NCBI GenBank assembly: GCA_021229015.1
Contig: CM037795.1
Span: 19,239,166-19,303,165, forward strand
DNA from: Solen grandis
Taxonomy: Eukaryota > Mollusca > Bivalvia > Adapedonta > Solenidae
Direction: 5' to 3'
Length of the DNA: 64,000 bases
Below the pieces are notes generated by a model, which was given only the letters and a program-made list of their open reading frames with translations, was not told where the DNA came from and ran no database searches. Below are positions 1 through 11,905 of the stretch, piece by piece (positions within the stretch are counted from its first letter, which is position 1; every line of letters begins with the position of its first letter). A program made the translations under genes and the position numbers.

Positions 1-1
1 T

Positions 2-1650
2 AGAAATGGAGGTCATCCTAGTGCTGGGAATGAAGCATACTCTACTCCCAGAGATGGAACACATCCCAACGGTGCACATCCAAGTGCTGGGAATGGGGTA
101 CATCCAAGTGCTAGGAATGGAGCAATTCCTAGTGCTGGCAATGGAATATATACTGGTGCTGATAATGGAGCACATCCTAATGCTGGGAATGGAGTACACC
201 CTGGTACTGGTAATGGAAATGCGAAAGGAAATTCTTTTAAAGGCAACAATAATGTTCATTTTGCCAGCAATTACAATGGAGCGGGAGGTCCTTCTGCAGC
301 TAACAGTAATGTATCTGGGGGTTCACTTGCTGATGAAAATAAAATCTCAAGAGGTCTTAATGCTGGTAATAGTAACATTCCAGGTAGACCATATGCAGGC
401 AATACTAATACACCGGGAGGTCCAACTGCAAGCAACAGCAATGCACCTAGAGGTGGTTTTGACGGAGGCACTAATGCCGTGGTAGCAACAGTAATGCACA
501 GGATGATCCTTTTGCAGGAAACGGTAATAACCCAAATGGTCCTTTCGGAGGAAATAGAAATGCACTGGGGAGTCAATACAATTCAAATGGTTCACAGAAT
601 CCTGGTGCATTAAATTCTGCACAGAATGTGGGTGGATATAATGCAGGTGGACAGAATTATTCACAACATCCTAACGCCCAAGGTTTTCCAAATGCAAGTA
701 ATTCGAAATTTTCCAATCGTTCTGGGCAGTCAAATGTGAACAATTCAACAAATTCAACTGGTATTAACAGGGCGAATAACTCTTACATGGGAGAAAATGC
801 AGGAACTAGGCAAAATGCTCCTAACAATACAATTCCAGGGAAAACAAATCATTCGCAGGTTCCAAACGAACAAAACTCGTTCGGTAACAAACCAAGAAAA
901 CTTGTCAGTTTTAGAAGTAACGATCCCTTAACTTCCAAGTTTGACAATAACGGGGATATGATAAATCCTGGAAACACCTCTAGTAAAATAGGCAAAAATG
1001 GATCTCAAACTGGAAGTGGTGACGCTCCATTAGATAATGATAGTATTAAATTAGATTCTGAAATAGTGCTTGATGATCATCCACATGAAGGGAAAAACAA
1101 AACACTTAATCAGTACAATGTGGGAAGACAGACACCAGCATGGGGTAAGAAACCAAATAGTGGTAACAGCACACACACTTCTAGGACCCAAACACCAGTG
1201 AAGACAATAGCTCAGCAACCTCCCCGCCAGGCACTAATAGAACCAGAACCCGTTTTTGAGTCTGACAAAATCAGCAAAAAGTTCCCCTTCTTAAACACTG
1301 ACAAGAAACCTGGTGCAGGTAAGGGTGTGGGGAATGATTTAAATAAAGATAAAAACAATCCTAACCAAACTGGACAATATGGTGATGACTCAGCCACAAA
1401 AAGGAAGAAACCAGGTGACTTCTTCGTACAAATGGGTGGAAGAGAGTTGTTCGCTGATTTACCACAGAAAGATTTACCTCCTCCACCGGACACTTTCGCG
1501 AGGGACGCGGAAGTTGCCGGGCTTCATCCGGATGTAAAGGCCATGTACGGCTTTGGTGTCGGAAAATGGCGAACTACAGCGGCTACGTGGTTAAACAAAT
1601 GGAAGAAGAAGAAACGGCCAGTTAAGACCGCAAAGTCTACGTGGGAGTAA
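2..1650 (+). CDS. Asn/Gly-rich octapeptide-repeat protein, 3' part, with one frame break
   Basis: I do not recognise this protein. Translation open from base 2 to about 476 gives tandem octapeptides of the form NGxHPSAG, then looser Asn/Gly/Pro-rich units. The same style of sequence resumes one frame over from about 481 and runs to the TAA at 1648-1650. The composition match on both sides shows one protein interrupted by a one-base loss, from a sequencing error or a null allele. The last 400 residues are hydrophilic, Asn/Ser/Gly-rich and without a membrane segment. They become charged near the end, with a Leu-Pro-Pro-Pro-Pro stretch and a lysine-rich tail (WKKKKRPVK). The start and any signal peptide lie before base 1. 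Low-complexity Asn/Gly proteins occur among mollusc shell-matrix proteins, but that role is only a guess. Confidence 0.6.
5..217 (+). repeat. 24-bp tandem repeat encoding NGxHPSAG octapeptides
   Basis: Coding minisatellite. Units begin in frame at 68, 92, 116, 140, 164 and 188, with a further unit at 5-28. Variation is mostly at the third residue (Ala, Val, Ile) and the His position. Exact 24-bp spacing keeps the frame, as expected for expansion and contraction under coding constraint. Confidence 0.85.
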
Positions 1651-2682
1651 TGAAAACTGAACTCGGTGTTATGACAATTTACTGGCTGATTGAACTATTG
1701 AAAATTCAGTAAATTATTGTACAATATGACATTCCCTAAACATGCTATCATATACCTATACAATGCACACGCACTTTTGTTTGTAAGGTATGCATGCTAA
1801 TTTTAAACATAAAAGAAAGATGTAAATATAAACCGCCTGTGGATTGCTTCACAACATTTTTCTTCTGAAATGGCTTCATAGAAACATTTCTTGGGATTGA
1901 AAACTATTCAACAGTCACCCCCTGTTATTTTTTTTACTTATTTCTTTCTTTCCGTTTTGGAGGGAAAGTTTTGTAACTTATCCTCCAATACCTCAGTAGT
2001 TGGACCAGTGCTTCTTACATAATCTCTCTTATCTCCAGTGGGGTTTAAACCTCAATCTTCGAATCTGAAATCAGTTGACATAAACCACTTTGGTACACAA
2101 TATTTTGTCAAATATCATAAACAAGAAAATGTTGCATGGGTACTTATGATATATTCTGAAATCAAAAACTCTGAAATTGCGCTAAATGTGTTTGTAAACA
2201 AATATGTGTACAATAAAAATATATATGACAAACTTGACTATTTCAATCATACGCCTATTAATTTTACGTGTTAAAACAAAAGCAACATGAAAACAACACC
2301 AGGATTATGACAATAAATCGTAAATCGAACTAAATGATGTAATTATTCACAATTACACGAGAATTAAGCTGTCCGACCGTCAAATACTAAAAAAAAAAAA
2401 AAAAAATAAGGTCATTTCAAATCAAAATTAAAGTTACACTCTAGTAAACATACATAACCTTTATCATAATTCTAATCTTTAGCAGGTAAATGGAAAAAAA
2501 CAACAAAGTAAAATGCTTTGCCTTGTTACGTCATATCCGGAAAAAAAGGTTGCTGGGATATGTATGCTATTCATTTTTATATGCATAGATAATAATAAAA
2601 AGTGTGGAGAAACTGGCTGTTTTCTTATTATAGAATTTAATTAATTATATGCTTACTGAAGTTTACAAACCTCCGACAGTAC

Positions 2683-2940
2683 TTCCACGGTGGCAGAGTG
2701 GTTAGAGCGTCCGCCTCGGGAGCGGGAGGTCGTGGGTTCGATCCCCAGCAGCGACTTACTGCGTTATACTGTTGTTGTATTTCAATCATATAGCAACGGC
2801 CAGCTAATTACAGGTGGAGGAAGACCCCGAGTACACAGAGGTACTCGGGTAGAACCACCGACCTACCGCAAGCCACGGCGTGATACTGCTGTGTGGCAGC
2901 ACTATATCTGTCTCAAGTAGACATCGTCTCCAACTGAGTG
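2683..2940 (+). repeat. tRNA-derived SINE (family 1), chimeric body
   Basis: The tRNA-like head has an A box (GGCAGAGTGGTTAGAGCG) and a B box (GGGTTCGATCCC). Between them is an anticodon arm with a seven-base loop CTCGGGA, so the formal anticodon is CGG. The middle, about 2775-2875, instead matches the body of SINE family 2 (as at 47640-47710). The end returns to family 1 body (GGCGTGATACTGC, CTCAAGTAGACATCGTCTCC). Confidence 0.75.
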
Positions 2941-3114
2941 TAAAATACATGTAAATCTCTTGCGAGCGTTATGCTTCATGGAACGCAGGACGCGTGCGTT
3001 CAGTATACCAAACCGTATGCAACCGGTCCCTTACGGTAAGCTCTGGAGTTTTCAGGGGATCATATACCATGCTCTTTACGTGCACCATATGCTGCACATA
3101 GGTATACGTGAACA

Positions 3115-3275
3115 TCGTGGTTTATGACACTGAAATAGTTTCGTAGTTGACTGTAAGCGTAGGGTTGCATACGATTCGGCATGCTGAACGCACGCACGTG
3201 TTATTTCAATGACATTGGTATATCACAGCCGGGGATCAAATCAACGACTTCTAAACTAGCGGGCGCCCTTATCAC
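3115..3275 (-). repeat. SINE family 1 fragment
   Basis: Reverse-oriented, decayed piece of the family 1 head and early body. The inverted B-box region (GCCGGGGATCAAA) follows a motif resembling TGGTATATCACAG, as in the copy at 26640-26670. Confidence 0.45.
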
Positions 3276-3740
3276 GAAATGTATTGACTAACAAGTTTTT
3301 TTTATCGAAAGAAATTAAAACAAATGTGTCAAAATGTTATTTTATCCTTTCCTTTTTTCGACGTTATCTAAGTTATTATATGACTCTCCTGAACCGGGTC
3401 ATTATAAAGTGCTCAGCGGGGTGGGTCCCGAAATAAATATATTTTTAAATAAATGTATGTACCACGCATTGACGTTCGCTCTCAGTTTGAAAATAAATCA
3501 CACATGCCATTTCTTCTTAAGAAATAAACAACAATTCTAGCAAAACACATCATGAAAAAGCACCTGAAAAAGCAAATTAACATAGAATTAGCGAAAGTGT
3601 TTGTATAAACATGTCAATACAGGAACATATAATTGTGTTAAAGAATTTGCTTTGTCATGTTTACATTTTAATCGAAAATAAATTTCTTGCAACTTTGTTG
3701 AACTCCGCTTAAACGATGTGATCCCTAAGCGTCTGCGTGT

Positions 3741-3780
3741 CAGAGAGAGGAGAGAGAGAGAGAGAGAGAGAGCGAGAGAA
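3741..3780. repeat. (GA)n microsatellite
   Basis: About 35 bases of near-pure GA repeat with one GC interruption. Confidence 0.9.
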
Positions 3781-5471
3781 ATTAAAGATATGAACAATTA
3801 AGCACTGATATTTCATGAATACTCTTCAATACTTTTATTATTTCTAGTGCCAAAGTTAACCTACTTACCGGGTAAACAGCATACAACATAAATATACTAT
3901 AGACTATTTTCGGGGCACAAATGCAGCAAGCGATAAACCTGTTTATTTTTTTAACGATAATTCGCTTTTCTCTGACAAACGATTTGTCATGGAACAAGGA
4001 CCGAATAGCGCAATTCATGTAGATAAATGGACAGTCAATGGTACAAACATCGAGTCAAGTCCCTGTTCTAACGAGAAGTGGCGACGCAGTATAGGAATTT
4101 TGTGTTGTCATATAAAATCAGTTAATCATGATCATAATTTTATAATGATGCTGATAAAAGTTATAAATGACTCTGGTTACTAGGGTATGTATCGTATCAA
4201 CAAAGGCCTCGCTTATTTTCAACATCCCTGTCGGTTCTCCGTAGTACGCTTCATCCAGGCAACGTCACACCGCAGCGGAATTTCGCGGAAATGTAAGAAT
4301 AACTCTCCGGTAAAGTCCGTCACTTTCCGTTTCCGGTCTATATCAATTTTGCCGGTCTCCCGCATTAAGCATTTATTTCAAGTGGAAAATCCTGTTTTAC
4401 CCTTGAAAGAATGGTCGGGTACCAGTCTAGAAGTGCTATTGGGACTATGGAAACGCACCCATTATCACTATGACGTAATAATCACGTGACTTTGAAAGAA
4501 GTATAAAGTTTCTTCAAAGGTTTAAACTGTCAAAATTAAATTTCGCATGATTGGAATCTATACGACTTTTCAAAAAAGGTGAGATATTTTATTGCTATTT
4601 AATGACAATTATAAAAACAACAATACAATAAGTTTGATGGGGAAAAAAAAAACGTTTTTTTATTTAATATCTTTAAAACCCATTCCGGCTATTTCAAACT
4701 TTTCAAATAGTGTTATTCCGTGCGATCTTCCATATTAAGCAAATGAAATAATTGCTGTTTAAAGAAAAATATCTGCATATTTAACTTATGTTATGCTAAA
4801 CAGGTATGGTTTATACAAGTGTGTAATGTAACGTTATATTTATTTATGTAACAATAACTTACGCTTTTTCTCCTGCTGCAGTTACTAAGCTATTACTTCT
4901 TCTTCTTCTTCTACTGCTACTAAGAATAGCTGAGTACTAGTACTACTTCTACTATCATTTATTTTATTTTATAAATGTTATAGCATTGCAACTTAAAATT
5001 TTGTTTAGTGGAAATTTCTTTGATACAATATATAATACAAACCAAAGGCTTATTAAACAGGTCTAATAGGTCTTTGAATAAACACATATATACTCAACAT
5101 TTCATTTTCCTAATACTGTCATAAACGAATACTGCCACGTACTTATATTGTCATTTATTTATACTATCATATACGTACTAAAACTTTTATTAAAAAAAAA
5201 CAAAAAAACAAACAAAAAAAAAAACACGATATATAGGTCTCAATTTAAGACTTAGCCTGGTTTGATTTTTTTCATTATGTCAGCAACAGAGCAGCAATCG
5301 CAGTGTTATCCAAGAAAGTACAATGTATATTTGAATGTCAATCTGTTATATTTAATGAATAGTCCAACTTCACATTTATGATTAGTCATCTTTTATATTA
5401 ATGAATGATCACGTAAGTACATAATTATAATATTTGAAATACGTTTAGTTAGTTTTTTTAAACATGTATTT

Positions 5472-5582
5472 TACGTCGACTGGGAAACAAATTCTTACAA
5501 CTTTTTCTAATCCCGCTAGAAGGTTCCTGGGTTGGACCAGTACTTCGTGCCTCTAAAGATTATGAAAAATCCTTGCCCCTAA
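5472..5582 (-). repeat. SINE family 3, truncated copy
   Basis: Reverse copy of the family 3 body and tail. It shares the motifs TGGACCAGTACTT, GGTTCCTGGGTTGG and CGACTGGGAAACAA with the copies at 21116, 33574 and 45290. The tRNA-like head is missing. Confidence 0.6.
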
Positions 5583-6329
5583 CTTGTAAATATATTCTTA
5601 TATATACTTCTGTAAATGTAATTTTCTTGAATACAGAAATGCGCCCTACTTACCAGCGATAGTACTTCTGTATCATTGTTGGAAAGATGTCTACATTTTT
5701 GTATTTCGATGTGCGTAAAATTCGTCAGGTAAAGTGAGAAAAAAAAGTTTGCAAAATGAAAATGTACAAAATATAACATAAACGCTGGAATATTTAGGGT
5801 GTTTCAAATATAGTTTACCATAAACTAACTTATCAAATAATATGGTCACATGATATATCACTTTGAAGCAGACGAAAATGTTTTGCTCTCCGCCAGTTCA
5901 GGCCCTGGTTGTGGCACAGTTGCTCGTATTTGGTCATCTAAGTACGCCCCTGACGATAATGGTCAAAGTCTTGTAACATTTACAAACATTAAACAGGATA
6001 CAATTTCAAATATAATATAATATTTGAAGCACGTGATTCTCCGGTGGAATTTTCATCTGTTATAATAACAAAAACAACAACAATAATAATGTGTTTTCTT
6101 TAATTAATTTGAAATTAGCCATAGAAAAATATACATGCAGGCAACAGCATAAAACTATTAGGAAAGCACTGAAATAGTTTAAGTCTCGTTCTTTTACTTC
6201 AATGAATTGGTATGTTGGGAAAAAGCTTGCCGCCCAGTCATTCCTGCAAGTAATACAATGAGAACAGGTATACAAGTTTAAATTAGCGATCCCCGAGAGC
6301 TGTCTTTTTTATGCGAATATGTAAACGGT

Positions 6330-6360
<31 letters not shown>

Positions 6361-6363
6361 TAA
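6330..6363. repeat. (AAT)n microsatellite
   Basis: Ten or so AAT units ending in AAC variants, in the upstream region of the LPMO gene. Confidence 0.9.
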
Positions 6364-6724
6364 CATTTTTATTTATAGAAGGTAATTCATTAAGATTACA
6401 TTATCCACATTGAAATAAAAAAGTTTAACAAAATATTATATTTTTCGGGAAAAATAAATAAATAAATGATAAATTAAAATAAACGACTACTCGAATACAC
6501 ACTTTCTTTTGCATATGAGTAAAAACTTAGCCCAGTTGCGAAACTTAAATCAGCATCACGAATGTTTGGAAAAGGTGAAAGAAGGGTAAAAAAATGGTTT
6601 AAGGATTGGCTAGACAGGTAAAGGTTGGATAACGCTGAAGGTTGACTTTTAATTCTTTTTTATCAAACTTTACAGGGTTCTCTCCACCACTAAGTGAATA
6701 AAAGGTCAAACAACTACTGTCAAC

Positions 6725-6892
6725 ATGGTTGCAACAACCTTTCTAACCCTGGTCGCTGTCTTTGGTATGGCTGTACGGACGGACGGACACGGACGGCTTG
6801 TCAACCCTCCCGGCCGCTCCACCATGTGGAGGTATGGGTTCAACACCCCGCATTTCTCAAACGACCATCAACTCTCGTGCGGAGGATTCGGG
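6725..6892 (+). CDS. AA15 LPMO coding exon 1: signal peptide and copper His1
   Basis: 56 codons, phase 0 at a GTAAGC donor. The ATG was chosen because it places a hydrophobic signal peptide directly before HGRLVNPPGR; the out-of-frame ATG at 6694 gives no such peptide. The exon ends at CGGFG. Confidence 0.92.
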
Positions 6893-9888
6893 GTAAGCTT
6901 CTTCAGCTAAGTTTTTAACTTTTTTTTTAATTTAGAAACAATGTCTTGGTATTAGGTCTTAGTATTAATCCCTCGCGACGGTACCTGGATTGAGTCTTTT
7001 GAAAATCGAGTCTTTGTTCCCAACGGGGTTAACCACAAGCGTCGGAACTGGACCACTGCGCTTTTAACCAAATATACTTTCTTATCTTTTTTTTTTTTTT
7101 TTTTTACTACTTCTGCTACTACTTTTTATAACTATTGCTGCTGCTACTGCTTTTGTAACTACTGCCTCGATCTGGAATCGAAATTTGGACCATCAGTATG
7201 CAAATCGGACATTCTACCACGTCGCCACAAAAACTAGCTCTATGGCAATTTAGTTAGTGTTTTTTACTTCTACTTTTTCTGCTTTTTTTTACTACTACCG
7301 CCACATCTAACAATTGCTGCTATTACTCCTATTACTACTACTACTACTACTACTACTACTATTTCTACTAGTGTTACTATAAGTACCGCTGATATTACTT
7401 CTGCCGTTGTCTCCGGTGACCGATTGGTTAGAGGGTCCGCCTCATTGTCAGATTTCGATAGCGGGATGTTAAAACCAAGCGAAACTGCTATTGCGTGTAC
7501 TATTTCTACTGCTATATCTACTTCTTAACAGTCATCCGCATCACTATGTTTTGTATTAGATGCATAAATATTTTATAATATTTAAAGCTATTAAAACCTA
7601 AAATAGTCATGTCACAATTTTTTTCGGCGTAGCTGTATAATTTCGATTTCAACTCGCATCTTAAACCAATCAAATGTACGCTAACAGCGGTAATTAATTC
7701 TAAGCTGAATAAAAGGACTCCTGTCATTGGTTAACGCATCGTTATGGACTATAAAATTACTATAAATAAGGGGTGCAGCTTGTATATATCATTCAGCTTG
7801 GTGTTATTACTTTTCTTTTTGATGTAGACATGAAAGTGATTTCAGTAAGTTAAATACAATCCTTTTCCATCAATTGAGGAATGCTACTTTGTGAAAATGA
7901 TTTAAAACAACAAAAAAGAATCCACCGTGTTATGACATGAAACCCCTTAATTACTATGTATATTGAATTCTTCCAGCCTGCCGAGATGCTCTCATTGAAA
8001 ATTAATTCGCCAAAACCAAAACAACTAATAACGCTTTTATATCATAATTGTCATATGCAATAATGATATGAACAAATATCAAAGAAGCCTAATTACAGAT
8101 ATAATTTTTTGTATTACCGTCTATAAATAAGTATATTTCATAGAAAAAATACTGAACTATTTCTAGAGCGTACTAAATTTGTTGTGCGTCGGTCTTTCGC
8201 GCGCTTTTCCTCGGAATGACAGGAAATCTCGTTTTTCTTTCATCCTACGCCGAATATCTTTTTTTAAAGATATTTCTTGTTTTTTTTCATAATTTAAAAT
8301 CCCGAGAAATATCTAACAATATGTCGCATATTTCGACAGGTCCAGTTCTACAGAAACCAAGGTCGTTGCGGACTGTGTGGTGACCCTTACAACGCGCCGG
8401 TACCACGTGACCACGAGGCCGGCGGGAAATACGGTCTGGGCGTGATTGCAAAAACCTACAAACAAAACGAAATAATAACTGTGCAGGTAGAAGTCACGGT
8501 CAACCACGGTGGCTGGTTCGAGTTCCAGTTATGCCCAAACAATGACCCCAAAAAGAGAGTCACCGAGGATTGTTTTGCGAAATACACGCTGAGATCTCCA
8601 GATGGCACCACTAGAATGTCTGTACCGGAAGGATTAGGGGTGATGTCATATCCGGTCCAGCTTCCAAAGGACCTAACCTGTACACAGTGTGTTCTGAGAT
8701 GGAGGTGGAACACAGGTATCCTCTCTTTCTTATTGTTTCCTCTTCTTTCTTCTTCATCTCCCTGAACTTCTCATTGAGAATCTACGTGATAAGATATTGC
8801 CGGGCTGCATTGCAATACAAAACACCTCAAAGGACACAGTTTTGAAACATTTCGGCTATGCAACACACCCCTGAAATAAATTTCATTTTACAAAGAAGAT
8901 AAAGCAAATAAATAAATAAATACTGTTCCTTCTTGTGTTTCAAGAATGTATATGTCCTTTTATCAAAAAATATTCAAGAAAAGTTTCGACTTCATGATTA
9001 CTCAGTGTCCTTTTGGAACTTTACACAAATTGCTTGTAGTTTCACGGGTCTTGAAGAAAAACAAAAACCATTTAAGTTTATTGGCGTTTATTTCATCTTC
9101 TGTTTAGAGCTAAATTAGGGTATGAATACTCGATATCAAATCTGCTTTTGCTACAACCTGTGTCTGAGCCTATCATAAAAAATCATGCTACAAAAGTTAT
9201 AAATCGTGTTCTGTCACTCTTCAGTGTAATTTATTACGCTTCCTGTTAACTTTGTTTTCCAGCTAGTAACGTCGCCTGCGAAGGGAGCAAATGTTGCCGA
9301 GGTTGCGGAAACCAGGAACAATTCTACGGCTGCTCAGATGTTACCATAGTAACTGACAAAGGATACAAGCCTCCAACTAATAATGGACCTGGTCCCGCCC
9401 AATGGCCACAGGCTCAAACACTGTCCCCTGTGGTAAACATTCCCATGAACCCTGGGCTTATACATCCGGGCACTGGGAACAATGGTGCTGGATCAATACC
9501 GGATACGTTTTTGCCAATCCAGTCCGGTCCACAAAATGGCCCGAATATTGGAAATGGAAACCTGATCGGCATGTTTGGCCTTCAAAACACAAAGCCTAAC
9601 AACGCAGACGGCAATAAATGCTTGGCGACTTCCGGTTTCATTGGAAACCGTGACATGGCGAACCAGTGGTGCGTAACGCATTGCAAGATAAACATATGTC
9701 CGGAGCCCTTGTGCAATGACGCTTGCAGACGCATGGTTTCGAATTCATCCAACTCAAGCAAAATGCAAACCTGCAAAGCAACAGAAATTTGGCGCAAAAA
9801 CCAACCCAGCGCAGACGAATGGTGCAGGAAAACATGTAAGGAGGGATTCTGTCCCAAAGACTACTGTGACGAAGCGTGCAGATCGTAA
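6725..9888 (+). CDS. AA15 lytic polysaccharide monooxygenase, secreted, complete
   Basis: The coding exons 6725-6892, 8340-8715 and 9263-9888 join in phase into 389 residues. A signal peptide (1-21) is followed by the mature N-terminal histidine in HGRLVNPPGR, the hallmark of copper-dependent LPMOs. The second copper-brace histidine is H112 in VNHGGWFEF, and the pocket motif near the domain end is F202-Y203 before GCSD. The GRCGLCGD motif and overall order match family AA15, which oxidatively cleaves chitin and/or cellulose outside the cell. A Gly/Pro/Asn linker (about 210-300) leads to two 38-residue six-cysteine repeats (301-338, 352-389), probably polysaccharide-binding. An acceptor at 6674-6675 shows that a further 5' UTR exon lies upstream. 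The substrate cannot be told from sequence; chitin is my guess from the neighbouring chitin-binding gene. Confidence 0.93.
6893..8339 (+). other. LPMO intron 1 with simple repeats and tRNA-like remnants
   Basis: Holds poly-T (7087-7105), a (TAC)n run (7331-7360), a reverse tRNA-like fragment near 7160-7225, and a forward one at 7410-7475 with an A-box-like start (GGTGACCGATTGGTTAGAGG). No other coding signal seen. Confidence 0.6.
8340..8715 (+). CDS. AA15 LPMO coding exon 2: catalytic core
   Basis: Opens after a CAG acceptor with VQFYRNQGRCGLCGD and contains the second copper histidine in VNHGGWFEFQLCP. It ends one base into a codon at a GTATCC donor, and the first base plus CT of the next exon makes Ala. 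Confidence 0.92.
9263..9888 (+). CDS. AA15 LPMO coding exon 3: end of core, linker, two six-Cys repeats
   Basis: Begins after TTTTCCAG and includes the CCRGCG and FYGCSD motifs, a low-complexity Gly/Pro/Asn linker, and two repeats with identical cysteine spacing C-x16-C-x3-C-x4-C-x4-C-x3-C. The stop is TAA at 9886-9888. Confidence 0.92.
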
Positions 9889-10879
9889 ACAATACCGCTC
9901 AGTTCAATCCAACATACCGTCCCTTTGCACTATTTATTCTGCTTGGCTTTATTTCTGTCCCGGAATCGCTCGGCAGTTTCCGGATGACCTATGCTAATTG
10001 CTATAAAGCCAATTTAAATGCCGTTGTCAGCAATGTAATCGCAGTTTAATGATGAATTCACGCTCCGTCACCTGTTAAACATTTTTCATCATCCTGGCCT
10101 TTACGTACGAAATCCGAAGCGGCTAAATATGCGTTGTTTTCACCCCGAAAATCAAGGAAACTGCCGATGAAGTTCGATTTCTGGATCAGGATATGTCAAA
10201 TGCCAGCAGATGACGGTGTTGTAGGAACACGGTGAACTACATATTTTAAATCGGTGAAAAAAAAATCCGAAATAGAATCCAGAAGAATTCTGACACCTAC
10301 CCTTAATATTTTTTTATTAATTATTTTACAAATGAAACGGTGCCTTAACTATGAAAAGAATCATAAACCAGTTTTCCAAGATATGGACATTGGGTGAGTT
10401 ATGCATCAATGATTATAATTTACATGAATTTGTATTGATATACGTTGACTAAATAGAACATTAATATTGTATATACAAATTCTGAAAATCACTTCATTAG
10501 ATCATTGCTTTATAATATTCCATGTCATTTTCATTTCTTGTGTCTGTCACATTTTAAAATGTATATCAATCCTTTGCTTATAAAAGTACTCTTTTAATTT
10601 TTTTCATTTATAGTTTTCGATAACCCCCCAATTTGATAGAAATGTTTTTAACTATTCTTTTTTCTCAATGAATATAGTATCCCTGGTACGTGCCGTGTGG
10701 CGTACACCTGTGCAATAGCGTGGGAATAATTTGTTAAGGGTGACATTGGTAAAGAAATTACAGAGAGAGAGAGAGCTATATTCATTTTGCATAATAAAGT
10801 GTGTAACGGTACACAATTTCCACATCACTGTTTATTTATGACACTAAACCATATCTTATTCACTAGATGACTGACTTGT

Positions 10880-11150
10880 TATTCCGCATACGGAAAAAAT
10901 AAAATTGTTTGTTTCCACTGACATCTCCAAAAAATCTCCCGGGTCTCACTATGCTTAAAAAATATGACTCTCAATTCAGTTGCATTTTCCATATATTTTA
11001 TGCATCTTGTGGATGCATTGAAATTTAAACTTTGAATCCTGAGAGTGAAAATATTACATCGTGGTCGATTTTTTTTAAAACTAAAAATTAAATTTAAAAA
11101 TAAAATCGACATCTCCATATATGATCTATACATAGAGAGGTCGATTCTTT
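10880..11150 (-). repeat. Dispersed repeat with fossil coding signature (copy 1)
   Basis: On the minus strand this matches 24940-25110 on the plus strand, including the shared segments TGCATAAAATATATG and ATATTTTCACT. Both translate to a similar peptide (FNASTRCIKYMENA here, FSASTGCIKYMKNA there). The source element is not recognised. Confidence 0.6.
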
Positions 11151-11156
11151 TAAGTT

Positions 11157-11157
11157 T

Positions 11158-11200
<43 letters not shown>

Positions 11201-11203
11201 TTT
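11157..11203. repeat. (TTTA)n microsatellite
   Basis: About twelve perfect TTTA units. Confidence 0.95.
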
Positions 11204-11324
11204 GGTTTATGTTTAAATCCAAAGGAAGCAATTACAAATTAACAAAAGCAAATATTGGATGTATAAAACTAGTACTTAAAACAAACTGTAAAAAAATAAC
11301 AATAAGAATTTAAGAAAAGGCCCC

Positions 11325-11410
11325 AGCTGGTATATAACACATGACCTCCTGATGGGGAAAAAGTACTGATCAAAGCTCTACCGATTGAGCTAATTCCACA
11401 AGCGTGTTAT
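11325..11410 (-). repeat. tRNA-like fragment
   Basis: On the minus strand an A-box-like TTAGCTCAATCGGTAGAGC is followed by a decayed second half. It looks like an old SINE head rather than a working tRNA, because the B box is not intact. Confidence 0.45.
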
Positions 11411-11639
11411 GATGGTGCAAATAAGGCTATTTACAGGTAATTACTGTATCAAAACAGCAGCACTACACAAACAATTTACTGTATTAAATATGCAAAGCGT
11501 TCATTATATTACGGTTACATATTAACAATATAAGCATTACGCATTACTTATTCCTTCCATCATGTAATAAATAAAATATTATGTATAATCACAAGATCAA
11601 GACATGAAATGTGCAATGCCCAGACTGACGAGCGACTTG

Positions 11640-11905
11640 ACTAGACTTGACTTGACTATTTGAGTTTACCGTCGCTTCGACAGTATTTCAGTCATATAGC
11701 GACGTCCAACTAATTGCACATGGTGGAAGACCCCAAATGCACGGAGGCATCCAGGTAGAACCACCGACCTACCGTAAGCCAACAGGAAGGCTTCCTCACA
11801 TGAAAATCCGAATGACCCTGTCGGGATTCGAACCCACGCGGTGAGGGGCTGAGTAAATGTTGAAGTCAGCGACTTTGCCCTCTTGGCTACGGAGGCCCCA
11901 GGTCG
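11640..11905 (-). repeat. SINE family 2, full-length copy
   Basis: Reverse copy of the element at 47512-47768. The tRNA-like head has a B box (TGGGTTCGAATCCCG) and a long stretch before it, suggesting a class II (Ser/Leu-like) tRNA ancestor. The tail is a short array of AAGTC/TAGTC units at 11640-11665. Confidence 0.75.

Larger units (their letters stand above)
1651..6675. other. Intergenic stretch with repeats; no gene seen
   Basis: AT-rich, with poly-A (2391-2406), a chimeric SINE, SINE fragments, a GA microsatellite and an AAT microsatellite. The 1651-2330 part is probably the 3' UTR of the upstream gene. A GC-richer patch at 4190-4490 has a 100-codon open frame with no recognisable domain, followed by a TGACGTAA and CACGTG pair at 4470-4488. 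It could hold an upstream 5' UTR exon of the LPMO gene, but nothing proves it. Confidence 0.5.

Noticed and set aside
6..485. 159-codon open frame from the first ATG
   Set aside because: Wrong frame of the tandem repeat. The frame beginning at base 2 gives regular NGxHPSAG units that continue, after one base shift, into the downstream coding region.
2690..2920. Apparent small gene starting MAEWLERPPREREVVGS
   Set aside because: This is the translation of a tRNA-derived SINE head and body; the same peptide appears from the copy at 35758.
7410..7475. Possible tRNA gene
   Set aside because: A-box-like start but no intact B box or acceptor pairing; it looks like a SINE remnant.
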